The translations under genes and the position numbers were made by a program. Below are positions 46,708 through 54,504 of a stretch of DNA of 64,000 nucleotides, one piece after another (position 1 is the stretch's first letter; each line of letters starts with the position of its first letter). This stretch comes from Micromonospora qiuiae (lineage in GTDB: Bacteria > Actinomycetota > Actinomycetes > Mycobacteriales > Micromonosporaceae). Location of the stretch: NCBI RefSeq assembly GCF_016863555.1, contig NZ_BOPC01000036.1:19862-83861 (forward strand), in the 5' to 3' direction. The notes beneath the pieces were generated by a model, which did not search any database, was not told the DNA's origin, and saw only the letters and a program-made list of their open reading frames with translations.

Positions 46708-47465
46708 AGGCCGCGCAGCGCGCCGCCGTCGACCGGAATGGTGACCCCGGTCAGGTAGCTCGCTGCGGGGGAGAGCACGAATGCGGCGACCCGTCCGAAC
46801 TCGGCCGGGTCGCCGATGCGGCGCAGCGGGATAACGGCCTCCGCCTCAGCCTGCGCCCGTTCGGGGTCGCCGGTGGTGGCGAACAGCTCCCGGTTGCGGT
46901 CGGTCAGAATCCGCCCCGGTAGCAGCCCGACCACCCGTACGCCGCGTGGGCCGTACTCGTCGGCGACGTCCTTGGCGACGCCGGCCAGGCCGGGGCGCAG
47001 CCCGTTGGAGATGCCCAGCCCAGGCACCGGGCCGCGCGCCGAGGTGGAGAGCACCAGCGCGATCGCGCCGCCGTCGGGCAGCGCGGTGGCAACGGTGCGC
47101 ATCGCGCGTACGCTGCCCAGGAAGACGGTCTCGAAGGACTGCCGCCACTGTTGGTCGTCGACCGAGGCGGCGCTGCCGGGCGGTGGCCCGCCGACCGAGA
47201 CGAGGGCGCCGTCGAGCCGGCCGAAGTGGCGTCGGGCGGCGTCGACCAGCCGCTCGGGCGTGGCCGGGTCGGCCAGGTCGCCGGTGATGCCGATCGCCCG
47301 CTCCGGCCCGCCGAGCCCGGCTGCGGCGGCGGCCACCGCGTCCTCGCGTCGAGCGGACAGGACCACCCGGGCGCCATCGGCCACCAGGCACTGCGCGGTG
47401 GCGTAGCCGAGGCCGCGGGAGGCGCCGGTGAGTACGTACACCCGATCGGTCAGTCCGAGATCCAT
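46704..47465 (-). CDS. Short-chain dehydrogenase/reductase with atypical active site
   Basis: 253 aa Rossmann enzyme. The NAD(P) motif is TGASRGLGYATAQCL (about residues 14-28). VSVGGPPPGS replaces the usual NNAG segment. The C-terminal TGVTIPVDGGALRGL is typical. Where Tyr-x3-Lys is expected the sequence reads GISNGLRPGL, so the classical catalytic pair is absent, as in a known SDR subgroup with an SNxLR motif. ATG at 47465 has GGGAAG upstream. It is co-transcribed with mug. Confidence 0.85.
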   Translation of the reverse strand: MDLGLTDRVYVLTGASRGLGYATAQCLVADGARVVLSARREDAVAAAAAGLGGPERAIGITGDLADPATPERLVDAARRHFGRLDGALVSVGGPPPGSAASVDDQQWRQSFETVFLGSVRAMRTVATALPDGGAIALVLSTSARGPVPGLGISNGLRPGLAGVAKDVADEYGPRGVRVVGLLPGRILTDRNRELFATTGDPERAQAEAEAVIPLRRIGDPAEFGRVAAFVLSPAASYLTGVTIPVDGGALRGL

Positions 47466-47845
47466 GCCGTCGATCTTCCCGCAACCGATCCGACCCGGCA
47501 TCCCCGGCCCGCCGGCCGTCGGCGCGCCTCTGCCGCTCCGTGCGTGGGGTCCATACCGGCAACAGGCAGGGTGGCGGGTCTCGGCACTCCGGCACTCCCG
47601 CGCCCAAGACACCGCGATTCGTGACCTTCCCTTGGGACGCCGCAACTCGTGGCTTCAACCGGCGCGGATACCCCGATCCGCCGCAACCCGTGCCGCTCAC
47701 CGACCGTGACACCCCGATCCGCCGCAACCCGTGCCCGCTCGATCGGCCGAGCACCCCGACATGCGGCAAGCCACGGCGCTCACCACCCCAGGCGCAGCTT
47801 CACCACGCCTGGACCCGCTTCGCCGTCAAGCTGCTGCCGGACTTT
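47466..47845. other. Non-coding spacer with a 25-bp direct repeat
   Basis: About 380 bp without a credible gene. A 25-bp sequence beginning ACCCCGATCCGCCGC is exactly repeated at 47670-47694 and 47711-47735, with a decayed third copy near 47753. No function can be proposed. Confidence 0.65.
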
Positions 47846-47900
47846 GTTAAGAAGGGGCCCTTTTACCTCACGAGGCGTTAAAAGGGGGCCCTTCCTTTCA
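47846..47900 (-). repeat. Gene-end tandem-dyad element, copy 5, overlapping a gene's stop
   Basis: Nearly identical to copy 1 (about 50 of 55 positions). Here the minus-strand gene runs into the element: its last codons and TAA stop (47878-47880) come from the element itself, adding VKGRAPF to the protein. Confidence 0.85.
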
Positions 47901-48354
47901 CCAACAGCACGCGGCTGGCTAGTTGTAGGGCGAAGGTGGTGCCGGTGCGGGTGATGGCGGGGAGCCTGCGGCGGCGTGGGGGGCGCTCGCCGTCGTAGCG
48001 GAAGGTCGCCTCCCGTACGGCCAACTCCCGGGTTCCCAGCGGCGGTAGCGTTCCGTGGTCGTGCAGCGTGCGGGCCAGGTCCCAGCCGTCGCGCAGGCCG
48101 CCACGGCTGGGCCGGTCCGCCGCCCACTCGGCGAAAGTCGCGGACCAACGCGGACCGAGGCCGGCGGCGAGCAACGGCCAGTGCCGGGCGACCTCGCCGG
48201 CGCGTTTGCGCAGCAGGGCGGCGCGGGCGGCGGCCAGCGGTGCCGGCGCGAAGCCCGGCGGCGGCGCGGCACCGGCCACCAACGCCGCCACCAGCCGCGC
48301 CTGCCGCTCGGCCAGCGAACCCGGGACGCCGCTGGGGGTGCCGGCGGCGGTCAC
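47878..48354 (-). CDS. SCO6045-like protein, putative partner of the DUF692 enzyme
   Basis: 158 aa. It starts at GTG 48354, overlapping the DUF692 stop (GTGA). The core LAERQARLVAALVAGAAPPP, FAPAPLAAARAALLRKRAGE and ARHWPLLAAGLG resembles the small SCO6045-type proteins encoded next to DUF692 enzymes and the N-terminal part of DUF2063 partner proteins. In other MNIO systems such partners bring the substrate to the enzyme. The final VKGRAPF is encoded by a repeat element and is probably a late addition. Confidence 0.75.
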   Translation of the reverse strand: MTAAGTPSGVPGSLAERQARLVAALVAGAAPPPGFAPAPLAAARAALLRKRAGEVARHWPLLAAGLGPRWSATFAEWAADRPSRGGLRDGWDLARTLHDHGTLPPLGTRELAVREATFRYDGERPPRRRRLPAITRTGTTFALQLASRVLLVKGRAPF

Positions 48355-49169
48355 GTCACCACCGGCAGACCCGCGGCGTGGGCCACGGCGTCCAGTTCGG
48401 CGCGCAGGTCGGCGGCGGGCGGGTAGTGCCCGTCGCGCTCCAGCAGCACCGCCGGAGGGCGGTGTCGGGCGCACAGCTGGGCGAGCAGGTCCAGCACCGC
48501 CGCCGGGACCGGATCGGTGTGCGTGTCGTGGTAGAAGCCGCCCTGCTCGGCGCCGCCGGCGATGTGCAGGTACGCGATCCGTTCCAACGGCAGGGCGTCC
48601 AGCAGCGCGACCGGGTCGGTGCCCCGGTTGCGGGCGTTGGCGTACACGTTGGCGATGTCGAGCAGCAGCAGTGCGCCGGTGCGGTCCAGGATCTCGGCCA
48701 GGAAGGCGGCCTCGTCGAGTTCGTCGTCCGGCCAGTCGAACAGCGCCGCGATCGGTTCCAGCGCGAGCGGCACCGACAGTTCCGCCTGTGCCCGTGCCAC
48801 GTTGGCGCAGACCACGTCGACGGCTTCCCGGGTGCGCGGCAGCGGCAGCAGGTGCCCCGCCTCCAGGCCGCCGGCGCGCACGAAGGCGATGTGCTCGCTG
48901 ACCAGTGGGGCCGCGACGAGTTCGGCGACCGCCGCCAGGTGGGCCACCCGGGCCGGCTCGACCGGTTCCGTGCCACCGAGGGAGAGCCGCACCCCGTGTG
49001 GTACGACGGCCACGCCGCGCTTCCGCAGCTCGGTCAGCCCGTCCGGAGGTGGCCCGGCTGCCGGCACGGCTTCGGCGATCACCTCGACGAAGCGCAGCCC
49101 GGGCAGTTCGGCGACGAAGCCGGCGATCTCCGGCCGCCAGCCGATGCCCACCCCGTCCGGGCCGGTCAT
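48351..49169 (-). CDS. DUF692/MNIO family multinuclear iron enzyme
   Basis: 272 aa TIM-barrel. Probable metal ligands are in order: His58 (PHGVRLS), His93 (SEHIAF), Glu138 (LEPI), Asp171 and Asn174 (DIANVYANARN), His202 (HIAGG), Asp215 and His217 (DTHTDP) and Glu244 (ERDG). This pattern is that of MbnB/TglH-type oxidases that modify cysteines or backbones of ribosomal peptides with two or three irons. ATG at 49169 overlaps the stop of the TIGR04222-like gene. Overlaps on both sides suggest one functional unit with its neighbours. Confidence 0.88.
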   Translation of the reverse strand: MTGPDGVGIGWRPEIAGFVAELPGLRFVEVIAEAVPAAGPPPDGLTELRKRGVAVVPHGVRLSLGGTEPVEPARVAHLAAVAELVAAPLVSEHIAFVRAGGLEAGHLLPLPRTREAVDVVCANVARAQAELSVPLALEPIAALFDWPDDELDEAAFLAEILDRTGALLLLDIANVYANARNRGTDPVALLDALPLERIAYLHIAGGAEQGGFYHDTHTDPVPAAVLDLLAQLCARHRPPAVLLERDGHYPPAADLRAELDAVAHAAGLPVVT

Positions 49170-50089
49170 CCGCCGCATCCTCCGCCGCATCCTCCGCCGC
49201 ATCCTCCGCCTCCGCCGCAGCCGCTTCCGCCTCCGTTGCCCCCGCAGCTGCCTGTGCTGGTCGTGCCGCTGGCGCCCGCTGCGGCGTCCTTCGCCCGCAG
49301 TTGGATGTCGGCCTGCTCGGCGAAGGCGGGATCCATTGCCCAGAGCGACGCGGCGCCGTAGAGTCCCATCGCCATCGCGATCCCGCTGGCGCCGTAGACG
49401 GCGTATGCCGGATTCGACATGGGGGCCAGGTGCCGATGGCGCGTCCGTAGGGTGCGCAGCGCGGCGGCGGCCGCCCGGGTCCGCCAGGGCATCCGGAGGA
49501 ACAGCACGGTGGTGAGCACCGCGAGCCCGCACACGATGAGCACCAGGTACCAGACCGGACGGCCGTTGGCCAGGCCCGCGATGATCCGGAAGGCGCCGAG
49601 CAGCAGCAACGCGGCCAGCAGCAGTGGGCCGAGCCGTAGGGCCGCCCGCCGGGTCGGGCCGACCAACAGGCCGCGCTGCTCCAGTCCGTCGCGCAGCTCG
49701 GTGAGCGCGCGGTCGACCCATTCGGTGCGGCGCAGATCGCGGCCGTAGGCGCCCTGTGCCGCCGCGTAGTGGATGGCCCGGTCGAGCTGGCTCGCCGTGT
49801 GCGGAAGCGGTCCGTGGACGGTCAGCCGGCGGTTCGCGTCCACCCCGATCACACCCTGGCTGCGCAACGTGGCGAGGGAGGCCCAGACGGCGAGCTCCTC
49901 CCGGCCGTTGAGGTAGGCAACCTGTTGGGGGTTGAGCTGATCGGGCGGCGGTGCCGACCAGCCCGTCAGCAGGGCCCGGCGGTGGATCAGTACGCCGACC
50001 ACCAACAGTACGGTCGCTGCCAGATAGAACGCGAGGAAAGTTTTGCTGGGGATGCCCCAGGTGTCGAAATCTGCCGCGAGACCCGTCAT
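49166..50089 (-). CDS. TIGR04222-like membrane protein with Cys-Gly tail
   Basis: 307 aa. One helix near residues 18-36 and two near 150-200 flank soluble helical segments; the LNPQQVAYLNGREELAVWA region resembles the TIGR04222 domain. After residue 255 (AEQADIQLRAKDAAAG) comes a 28-residue tail of Gly with cysteines at 282, 291, 297, 301 and 305 (CGGGCGGGCGG at the end). AGGAG precedes ATG 50089. It is the first gene of a coupled trio with the DUF692 enzyme and the SCO6045-like protein. The tail could be the substrate of that enzyme. Confidence 0.82.
   Translation of the reverse strand: MTGLAADFDTWGIPSKTFLAFYLAATVLLVVGVLIHRRALLTGWSAPPPDQLNPQQVAYLNGREELAVWASLATLRSQGVIGVDANRRLTVHGPLPHTASQLDRAIHYAAAQGAYGRDLRRTEWVDRALTELRDGLEQRGLLVGPTRRAALRLGPLLLAALLLLGAFRIIAGLANGRPVWYLVLIVCGLAVLTTVLFLRMPWRTRAAAAALRTLRTRHRHLAPMSNPAYAVYGASGIAMAMGLYGAASLWAMDPAFAEQADIQLRAKDAAAGASGTTSTGSCGGNGGGSGCGGGGGCGGGCGGGCGG
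49171..49206 (-). repeat. 12-bp coding repeat in the Cys-Gly tail
   Basis: Three tandem copies of CGCCGCATCCTC (one phase of the + strand repeat) encode the CGGG units. The periodicity explains the regular spacing of the last cysteines. Confidence 0.85.
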
Positions 50090-50183
50090 TGGTCTGCTCC
50101 TGTCGCGCGAGGGGAGACGCGGCTTCATTGTGGAGCGGGGACGCCCGGGGATGCCCGTCCGAGGTGGTGCAGTTATCTGGCCG

Positions 50184-50756
50184 TTACCTTCGCCGCACGG
50201 CCTCCTCGACCAGATCGAGCACCGGGTCGAGGTCGCCGGCCGGGCGACCCATGGCCAGGTGCAGCACCAGGCCGTCGTAGGCGAGTTCGAGGAAGCGGGC
50301 CAGCACGTCGATCGGGACGTCCTCGCGGAGCACACCGGCCTCCCGCTGGCGGACCAGTCGCTCCCGGGTCGCCTCGGCGATGGCGGCCGAGCGTTCGGCC
50401 CAGCGCTTGGCGAAGGCCGGGTCGGTGCGCAACCGCCGCGACACCTCCAGCTGGCTGCCCAACCAGCCGGTGGTGTCCGGGGAGACCGCCCGGGCGAGCA
50501 GGTCGCGCATCACCTGGACCAGGCCGTTGCGGGCCACGGTCTCCACCATCGCCGCCGCGTCGTCCTCGGCGACGGCCAGGAAGAGGGAGTCCTTGTCCCG
50601 GAAGTGGTGGAAGATGGCGCCCCGTGACAGCCTGGTCGCCTCCTCCAGGCGGCGTACGGTGGCACCCTCGTAGCCGTGCCGGGCGAAGCAGGCCCGGGCG
50701 GCGGCGAGGATCTCCTGCCGGCGGGCGTCGAGCTGGTCCTGACTGACTCTGGGCAC
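50184..50756 (-). CDS. acnR: TetR family regulator, AcnR-like
   Basis: 190 aa. The N-terminus RRQEILAAARACFARHGYEG, then ATVRRLEEATRLSRGAIFHH and FRDKDSLFLAVAEDDAA, matches the aconitase repressor AcnR as I know it from corynebacteria. A near-palindrome upstream (50788-50809) has a close match before the aconitase gene, supporting that role here. In most relatives acnR sits next to acn; here 9.6 kb of other genes separate them. It is divergent from the HAD gene. Confidence 0.78.
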   Translation of the reverse strand: MPRVSQDQLDARRQEILAAARACFARHGYEGATVRRLEEATRLSRGAIFHHFRDKDSLFLAVAEDDAAAMVETVARNGLVQVMRDLLARAVSPDTTGWLGSQLEVSRRLRTDPAFAKRWAERSAAIAEATRERLVRQREAGVLREDVPIDVLARFLELAYDGLVLHLAMGRPAGDLDPVLDLVEEAVRRR

Positions 50757-50787
50757 GTCCCGATCGTGTCAGCTCACCTCGGGTGAT

Positions 50788-50809
50788 GCAAACCGTACGT
50801 ACGGCTTGC
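50788..50809. promoter_or_regulatory. AcnR-type operator at the acnR/HAD divergent promoter
   Basis: GCAAACCGTAC-GTACGGCTTGC is a 22-bp palindrome with one mismatch. Twenty bases of it (50790-50809) match 63300-63319 upstream of acn at 18 of 20 positions. It lies 32 bp before the acnR start. Confidence 0.75.
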
Positions 50810-50895
50810 AAATGGGGCGGGTGGCCTGACCGCCGACTCCGAACGCGTAACAACCGGCCCTGTCGGCGGGTGCCCGATTCCCGTAGGGTGCCCGA

Positions 50896-51540
50896 GTGCC
50901 GCTGCTCCTGCTGGACCTGGACAACACCCTGCTCGATCGGGCCGGGCCGTTCCGCACCTGGGCAGAGCGCTTCCTGCACAGCATCGGCGCGCCGCCGGAC
51001 GACGTCGACTGGTTGTTGTCCATCGATGCCGACGGGCTGACCGATCGCTGGGACGTCGCGGACGCCATCCGGGACCGCTACCGGCTCCGGATCCCCTCCA
51101 TCGATCTGGTCGAGGAGCTCCACGACGGGGTGGTGGAGTTCACCCGACTCGATCCGTTGGTCGCCTGCGCGTTGCAGATCGCCGACGACGCCGGTTGGAC
51201 GCCGGTGGTGGTGACCAACGGTGCGGTACGCCAGCAGGACACCAAGATTCGCCGCACCGGGCTGGACCGGTACGTCGCGGATTGGGTGATTTCCGAGGAG
51301 GCCGGGGTCAGCAAGCCCAATCCCCGGATCTTCGCGTTGGCCGCCCAGCGGGCGCGGATGCCGTTGCGCGGCGCCTGGGTGGTCGGCGACGGCCCGGAGG
51401 CCGACATCGGTGGCGCCACCGCGGTCGGGCTGCCCAGCATCTGGCTGCACCGGGGCCGGCCGTGGACGGACGTCCGGTTCGCGCCCACGGCGACGGTGGA
51501 CACCGTGATCGCCGCCATCGCCGTGATCATGGGGGCGTGA
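50896..51540 (+). CDS. HAD superfamily hydrolase
   Basis: 214 aa phosphatase-like protein. Motif I is LLDLDNTLLD (residues 5-14), motif II is VVVTNGAVR, motif III includes the lysine of GVSKPNPRIF, and motif IV is VVGDGPEADIGGA. The C1 cap is helical. Substrate is unknown. GTG 50896 starts the DLDNT motif at the usual distance. The shared upstream region with acnR means the operator could also affect this gene. Confidence 0.88.
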   Translation: MPLLLLDLDNTLLDRAGPFRTWAERFLHSIGAPPDDVDWLLSIDADGLTDRWDVADAIRDRYRLRIPSIDLVEELHDGVVEFTRLDPLVACALQIADDAGWTPVVVTNGAVRQQDTKIRRTGLDRYVADWVISEEAGVSKPNPRIFALAAQRARMPLRGAWVVGDGPEADIGGATAVGLPSIWLHRGRPWTDVRFAPTATVDTVIAAIAVIMGA

Positions 51541-51567
51541 CCGTCGGCGGTGCCTTTGCCGGCTCAC

Positions 51568-51816
51568 TCACTGCAGGTAGCGTTCGACCTCCGGCACCGG
51601 TCGGGCGCCCTGTGCGTCGGGGTCGCCGTGGGCCTGGCGTGCGGCCCGGCGGCGGCGGAGCAGATCCCAGCACTGGTCCAGGGATTCCTCCAGCTCGCGC
51701 AACCGGTTACGGGCCTCGTCGTCGGTGCCGGCTTCGTTGGCCTGCGCCGCCGCCCGCAGCCGGTGTTCCTCGTCGACCAGATCGGAGATCCGGCTCAGGA
51801 TGGTCTTGTCGTCCAT
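51568..51816 (-). CDS. DUF2630 family small protein
   Basis: 82 aa, highly charged and helical: MDDKTILSRISDLVDEEHRL and RLRELEESLDQCWDLLRRRR are the conserved parts of DUF2630. Function unknown. ATG at 51816 is the family start; the longer upstream frame is not conserved-looking. It converges with the HAD gene. Confidence 0.85.
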   Translation of the reverse strand: MDDKTILSRISDLVDEEHRLRAAAQANEAGTDDEARNRLRELEESLDQCWDLLRRRRAARQAHGDPDAQGARPVPEVERYLQ

Positions 51817-52240
51817 GTCCCTGAGCCTGGCACAGCGAGGCGGGCGGCGCCCGGATTCCTTCCGGCCAGGCCACCGGTCTGCGTGGGACGCTTCGTCGGA
51901 GCGCCCGCCGGGAATGACCAAGATCACCAGGCGCCGCGGCGGGCCTGCCGCCGCTGGATCGGTCCGGGCCGCCACCGGCTGCCGGCGTACGTCTCGATTC
52001 CGCCCTTGACCAGGCAGGACGTGGGCGTCGGGCGGCGGTCACGCCTGCTTCGGCAAACCCGCGAAGCGGGGCCTGTGCAGGGCTTCTCTTGTGGACAGCG
52101 GGAATGCTGACCATGAAGATTTCTCGTCACGCGACTAGTGAGGAGCGCCATCGCGATGTCATGCTCATTGCGACCGTGGCAATTCGAAGAGTGATGTCCC
52201 GCACCCCTGGGGCATTTTGCAGGCAGGAGCAGAAGACCTC
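51817..52240. other. 424-bp upstream region of the diterpene operon
   Basis: No credible gene. From about 52090 the DNA is less G+C-rich, as expected for the promoter of the P450 operon, but I see no convincing boxes. AGGAG at 52225-52229 precedes the P450 start by about 11 nt. Confidence 0.5.
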
Positions 52241-53608
52241 ATGTCCGTCCATACCAGACGAGTGGGATCCATACCCCTGCGGCACGTGGTGCCGGGCCTG
52301 ATGCGTGATCCAGCCCGCGCTCTGGTCGAGTTCGGAGAGCGGTCCGGAGGCGAGGTGGTGAAGCTCAACCTCGGTTCGTTCCGGCCCTACCTCATCACCC
52401 ACCCGGACCATCTGCAGCGGGTGCTGCGCGAGAAGTCCGACAACTATGTCCGAGCCGGCGACGGTCTACAGTGGCGGCCGCTGAAGCGGCTGTTCGGTGA
52501 GGGCATCCTCAGCGACGGTGAACATTGGACGAACAGCCGCCACATCCTGCAGCCGCTGTTCACGGCCCGGCGCATCGACGGGCTGGTCGACCGCCTCGCG
52601 GTGGCGATCGAGGAGGCCATCGACGAGCTGACGGAGCCGGCGCGTACCGGCCAGCCGGTGGACATGGGCACCGTGCAGGCCAACATCGTCTGTTCCGCGG
52701 TCATGCGGGTCTTCTTCGCCGACAAGATCTCGGTTTCGGACGCGATGCGGATCATGCAGGCGCAGGATGCCATCGCCTGGTCGGTGATGCCCCGGATCCT
52801 CATGCCGTGGGCGCCGCTGGCCGCGCCCATGCCGGGTGACCGGACGTTCCGCCGGGCCGTGCAGCTCATCGACGACCTGCTGCTGCCGATCATCCGAGCG
52901 GCGCGGGACACCGCCGACGAGGGCGCCGACGACATCATCTCCACACTGTGGCGAGGGCGCACCGAGGACGGCGGCCGGTTGGACGAGAGCCAGGTGCGCA
53001 ACGACACCGTGGCGATGGTCGCCACCACCACCGAGACCACGATCAGCGTGCTCACCTGGCTCTGGCCGCACATCGAGCAGAATCCGGCGATCGCCGCCCG
53101 GCTCTACGAGGAACTCGACCAGGTGGTCGGGGACCAGCCGGTACGCCGTGAGCACCTGCGCGAGCTGCGCTACACCCGGCAGGTGCTCGACGAACTGCTT
53201 CGGCTCTACCCGATCGGCTGGCTCTTCCCGCGGACGGCGGTCGAGGAGGACGTCATCGGCGGGGTCCGGATCCCGGCCGGCTCCACCCTGGTGGTCAGCC
53301 CGCTGATCACCCACCGGATGTCGAAATTCTGGGACCGCCCCGAGGTCTTCGACCCGGATCGCTTCCGCCCGGAGTTGGTCCGCAGCCGGCCCAAGTATGC
53401 GCACTTCCCGTTCGGCGGCGGCCCGCATCAGTGCATCGGGATGCACCTGTTCTACCTGGAGGCGACACTGATCGTGGCCACCCTGCTGAGCCGGTACCGC
53501 TTCCGGCTGCGTCGCGCGGGCGTCCCCGGCATCAAGGTGGCTGCCGCGTTGCGCCCGGTCGACCGGGTCGAGGTGACCTTGCAGCCGGTCCAGGAGGTCG
53601 CTGCATGA
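52241..53608 (+). CDS. Cytochrome P450 of the diterpene operon
   Basis: 455 aa. The I-helix oxygen-binding segment is MVATTTETTISVLTW, the ExxR motif is DELLRLYP, and the heme loop is FPFGGGPHQCIGMH with Cys398 as iron ligand. There is no membrane anchor. The stop overlaps the class I terpene synthase ATG. The likely job is oxidation of the diterpene made by the next two genes; the three-gene order resembles the terp1 operon of Salinispora arenicola, which makes an isopimaradiene-type alcohol. Confidence 0.9.
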   Translation: MSVHTRRVGSIPLRHVVPGLMRDPARALVEFGERSGGEVVKLNLGSFRPYLITHPDHLQRVLREKSDNYVRAGDGLQWRPLKRLFGEGILSDGEHWTNSRHILQPLFTARRIDGLVDRLAVAIEEAIDELTEPARTGQPVDMGTVQANIVCSAVMRVFFADKISVSDAMRIMQAQDAIAWSVMPRILMPWAPLAAPMPGDRTFRRAVQLIDDLLLPIIRAARDTADEGADDIISTLWRGRTEDGGRLDESQVRNDTVAMVATTTETTISVLTWLWPHIEQNPAIAARLYEELDQVVGDQPVRREHLRELRYTRQVLDELLRLYPIGWLFPRTAVEEDVIGGVRIPAGSTLVVSPLITHRMSKFWDRPEVFDPDRFRPELVRSRPKYAHFPFGGGPHQCIGMHLFYLEATLIVATLLSRYRFRLRRAGVPGIKVAAALRPVDRVEVTLQPVQEVAA

Positions 53609-54504
53609 GCCCGTGGAGCGAGTCGCCGGGCGCCGGCGACGACCAGCTGACGGTGGCCGCCGAACAGGGCCGGATCTGCGCCCTCGCCACCCAGGGCCAG
53701 CGTGACCTGGCGCGGCTCGCCGCATCGTACCCGGATCTGTTTCCCCCCAAGCCGTTCGACGCGGCGCTGTTCGGAAATGTGGCGATGGCCATCGCGTTCG
53801 GCGCTCCCTGGTGTGACGCGGCCCAGCTGCGGATCACCAACCGCGCGGTGCTCTGGGGCTTCGCCGTCGACTGGCTGATCGACCACGAGGCGCGATCGCG
53901 CGACGAGATCGACCGCCTGGCCGCTCGCTGCCTCGCCGTGGCCGACGGCGCGCCGCCGGAGGCCGGGGACGCTCTCGGCGGCTTCCTCGCCGAGTTGCGC
54001 GACGAACTCGCGGTCGTGCCGGCCTTCGCCCGGCACCGGGACCGCTGGCGGGAGGAGATCCGCACGGTGCTCGACGCCATGGCCCGGGAGTGGGACTGGA
54101 AGCAGCACCCCGACCGGTTGCCCGACTTCGAGGACTATCTCGACAACGCCGCCAACCTGGCCTGCACCGTGGTCAATGCCGTGCACTGGATCCACACCGA
54201 CGACCCGGCGACGTTGGCGCACCTGGACGCGCTGCTGGCAGCCAGCGACCAGGTGCAGCGAATCCTTCGGCTGGTCAACGACCTCGGCACGTACGAACGC
54301 GACCTGCGCTGGGGAGACCTCAACGCGTTGTTGTTGGTGCCCAGGGCCGATGTCGAGCAGCGGATCGCCGAACTGGTGACCGAGGCCCGTAAGATGCTGG
54401 AACCGCTGCGTGACAGCTGCCCGGTGCAGGCGGACTACCTGGCCCGGCAGATCGGGTTCAGCAGCGGCTTCTACCGCTTGACCGACTTCTGGGGCGTGCC
54501 GTGA
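53605..54504 (+). CDS. Class I terpene synthase (diterpene synthase)
   Basis: 299 aa. The first acidic motif is Asp89-x3-Asp93 in FAVDWLIDHE. The NSE/DTE metal motif is Asn225, Thr229, Asp233 in NDLGTYERD, with Asp in place of the usual final Glu. It has the all-alpha class I length and lacks a class II domain, so it ionises a diphosphate supplied by the class II cyclase. AGGAGG lies 7 nt before the ATG, which overlaps the P450 stop; its own stop overlaps the next GTG. Confidence 0.88.
   Translation: MSPWSESPGAGDDQLTVAAEQGRICALATQGQRDLARLAASYPDLFPPKPFDAALFGNVAMAIAFGAPWCDAAQLRITNRAVLWGFAVDWLIDHEARSRDEIDRLAARCLAVADGAPPEAGDALGGFLAELRDELAVVPAFARHRDRWREEIRTVLDAMAREWDWKQHPDRLPDFEDYLDNAANLACTVVNAVHWIHTDDPATLAHLDALLAASDQVQRILRLVNDLGTYERDLRWGDLNALLLVPRADVEQRIAELVTEARKMLEPLRDSCPVQADYLARQIGFSSGFYRLTDFWGVP

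Noticed and set aside
47466..47845. Possible gene in the spacer after the SDR
   Set aside because: Open frames here are short, overlap the direct repeats and lack start-site signals or family features.
49166..49210. Possible CRISPR-like or satellite array
   Set aside because: The 12-bp periodicity is explained by the Cys-Gly codons of the membrane protein tail; there are no spacers.
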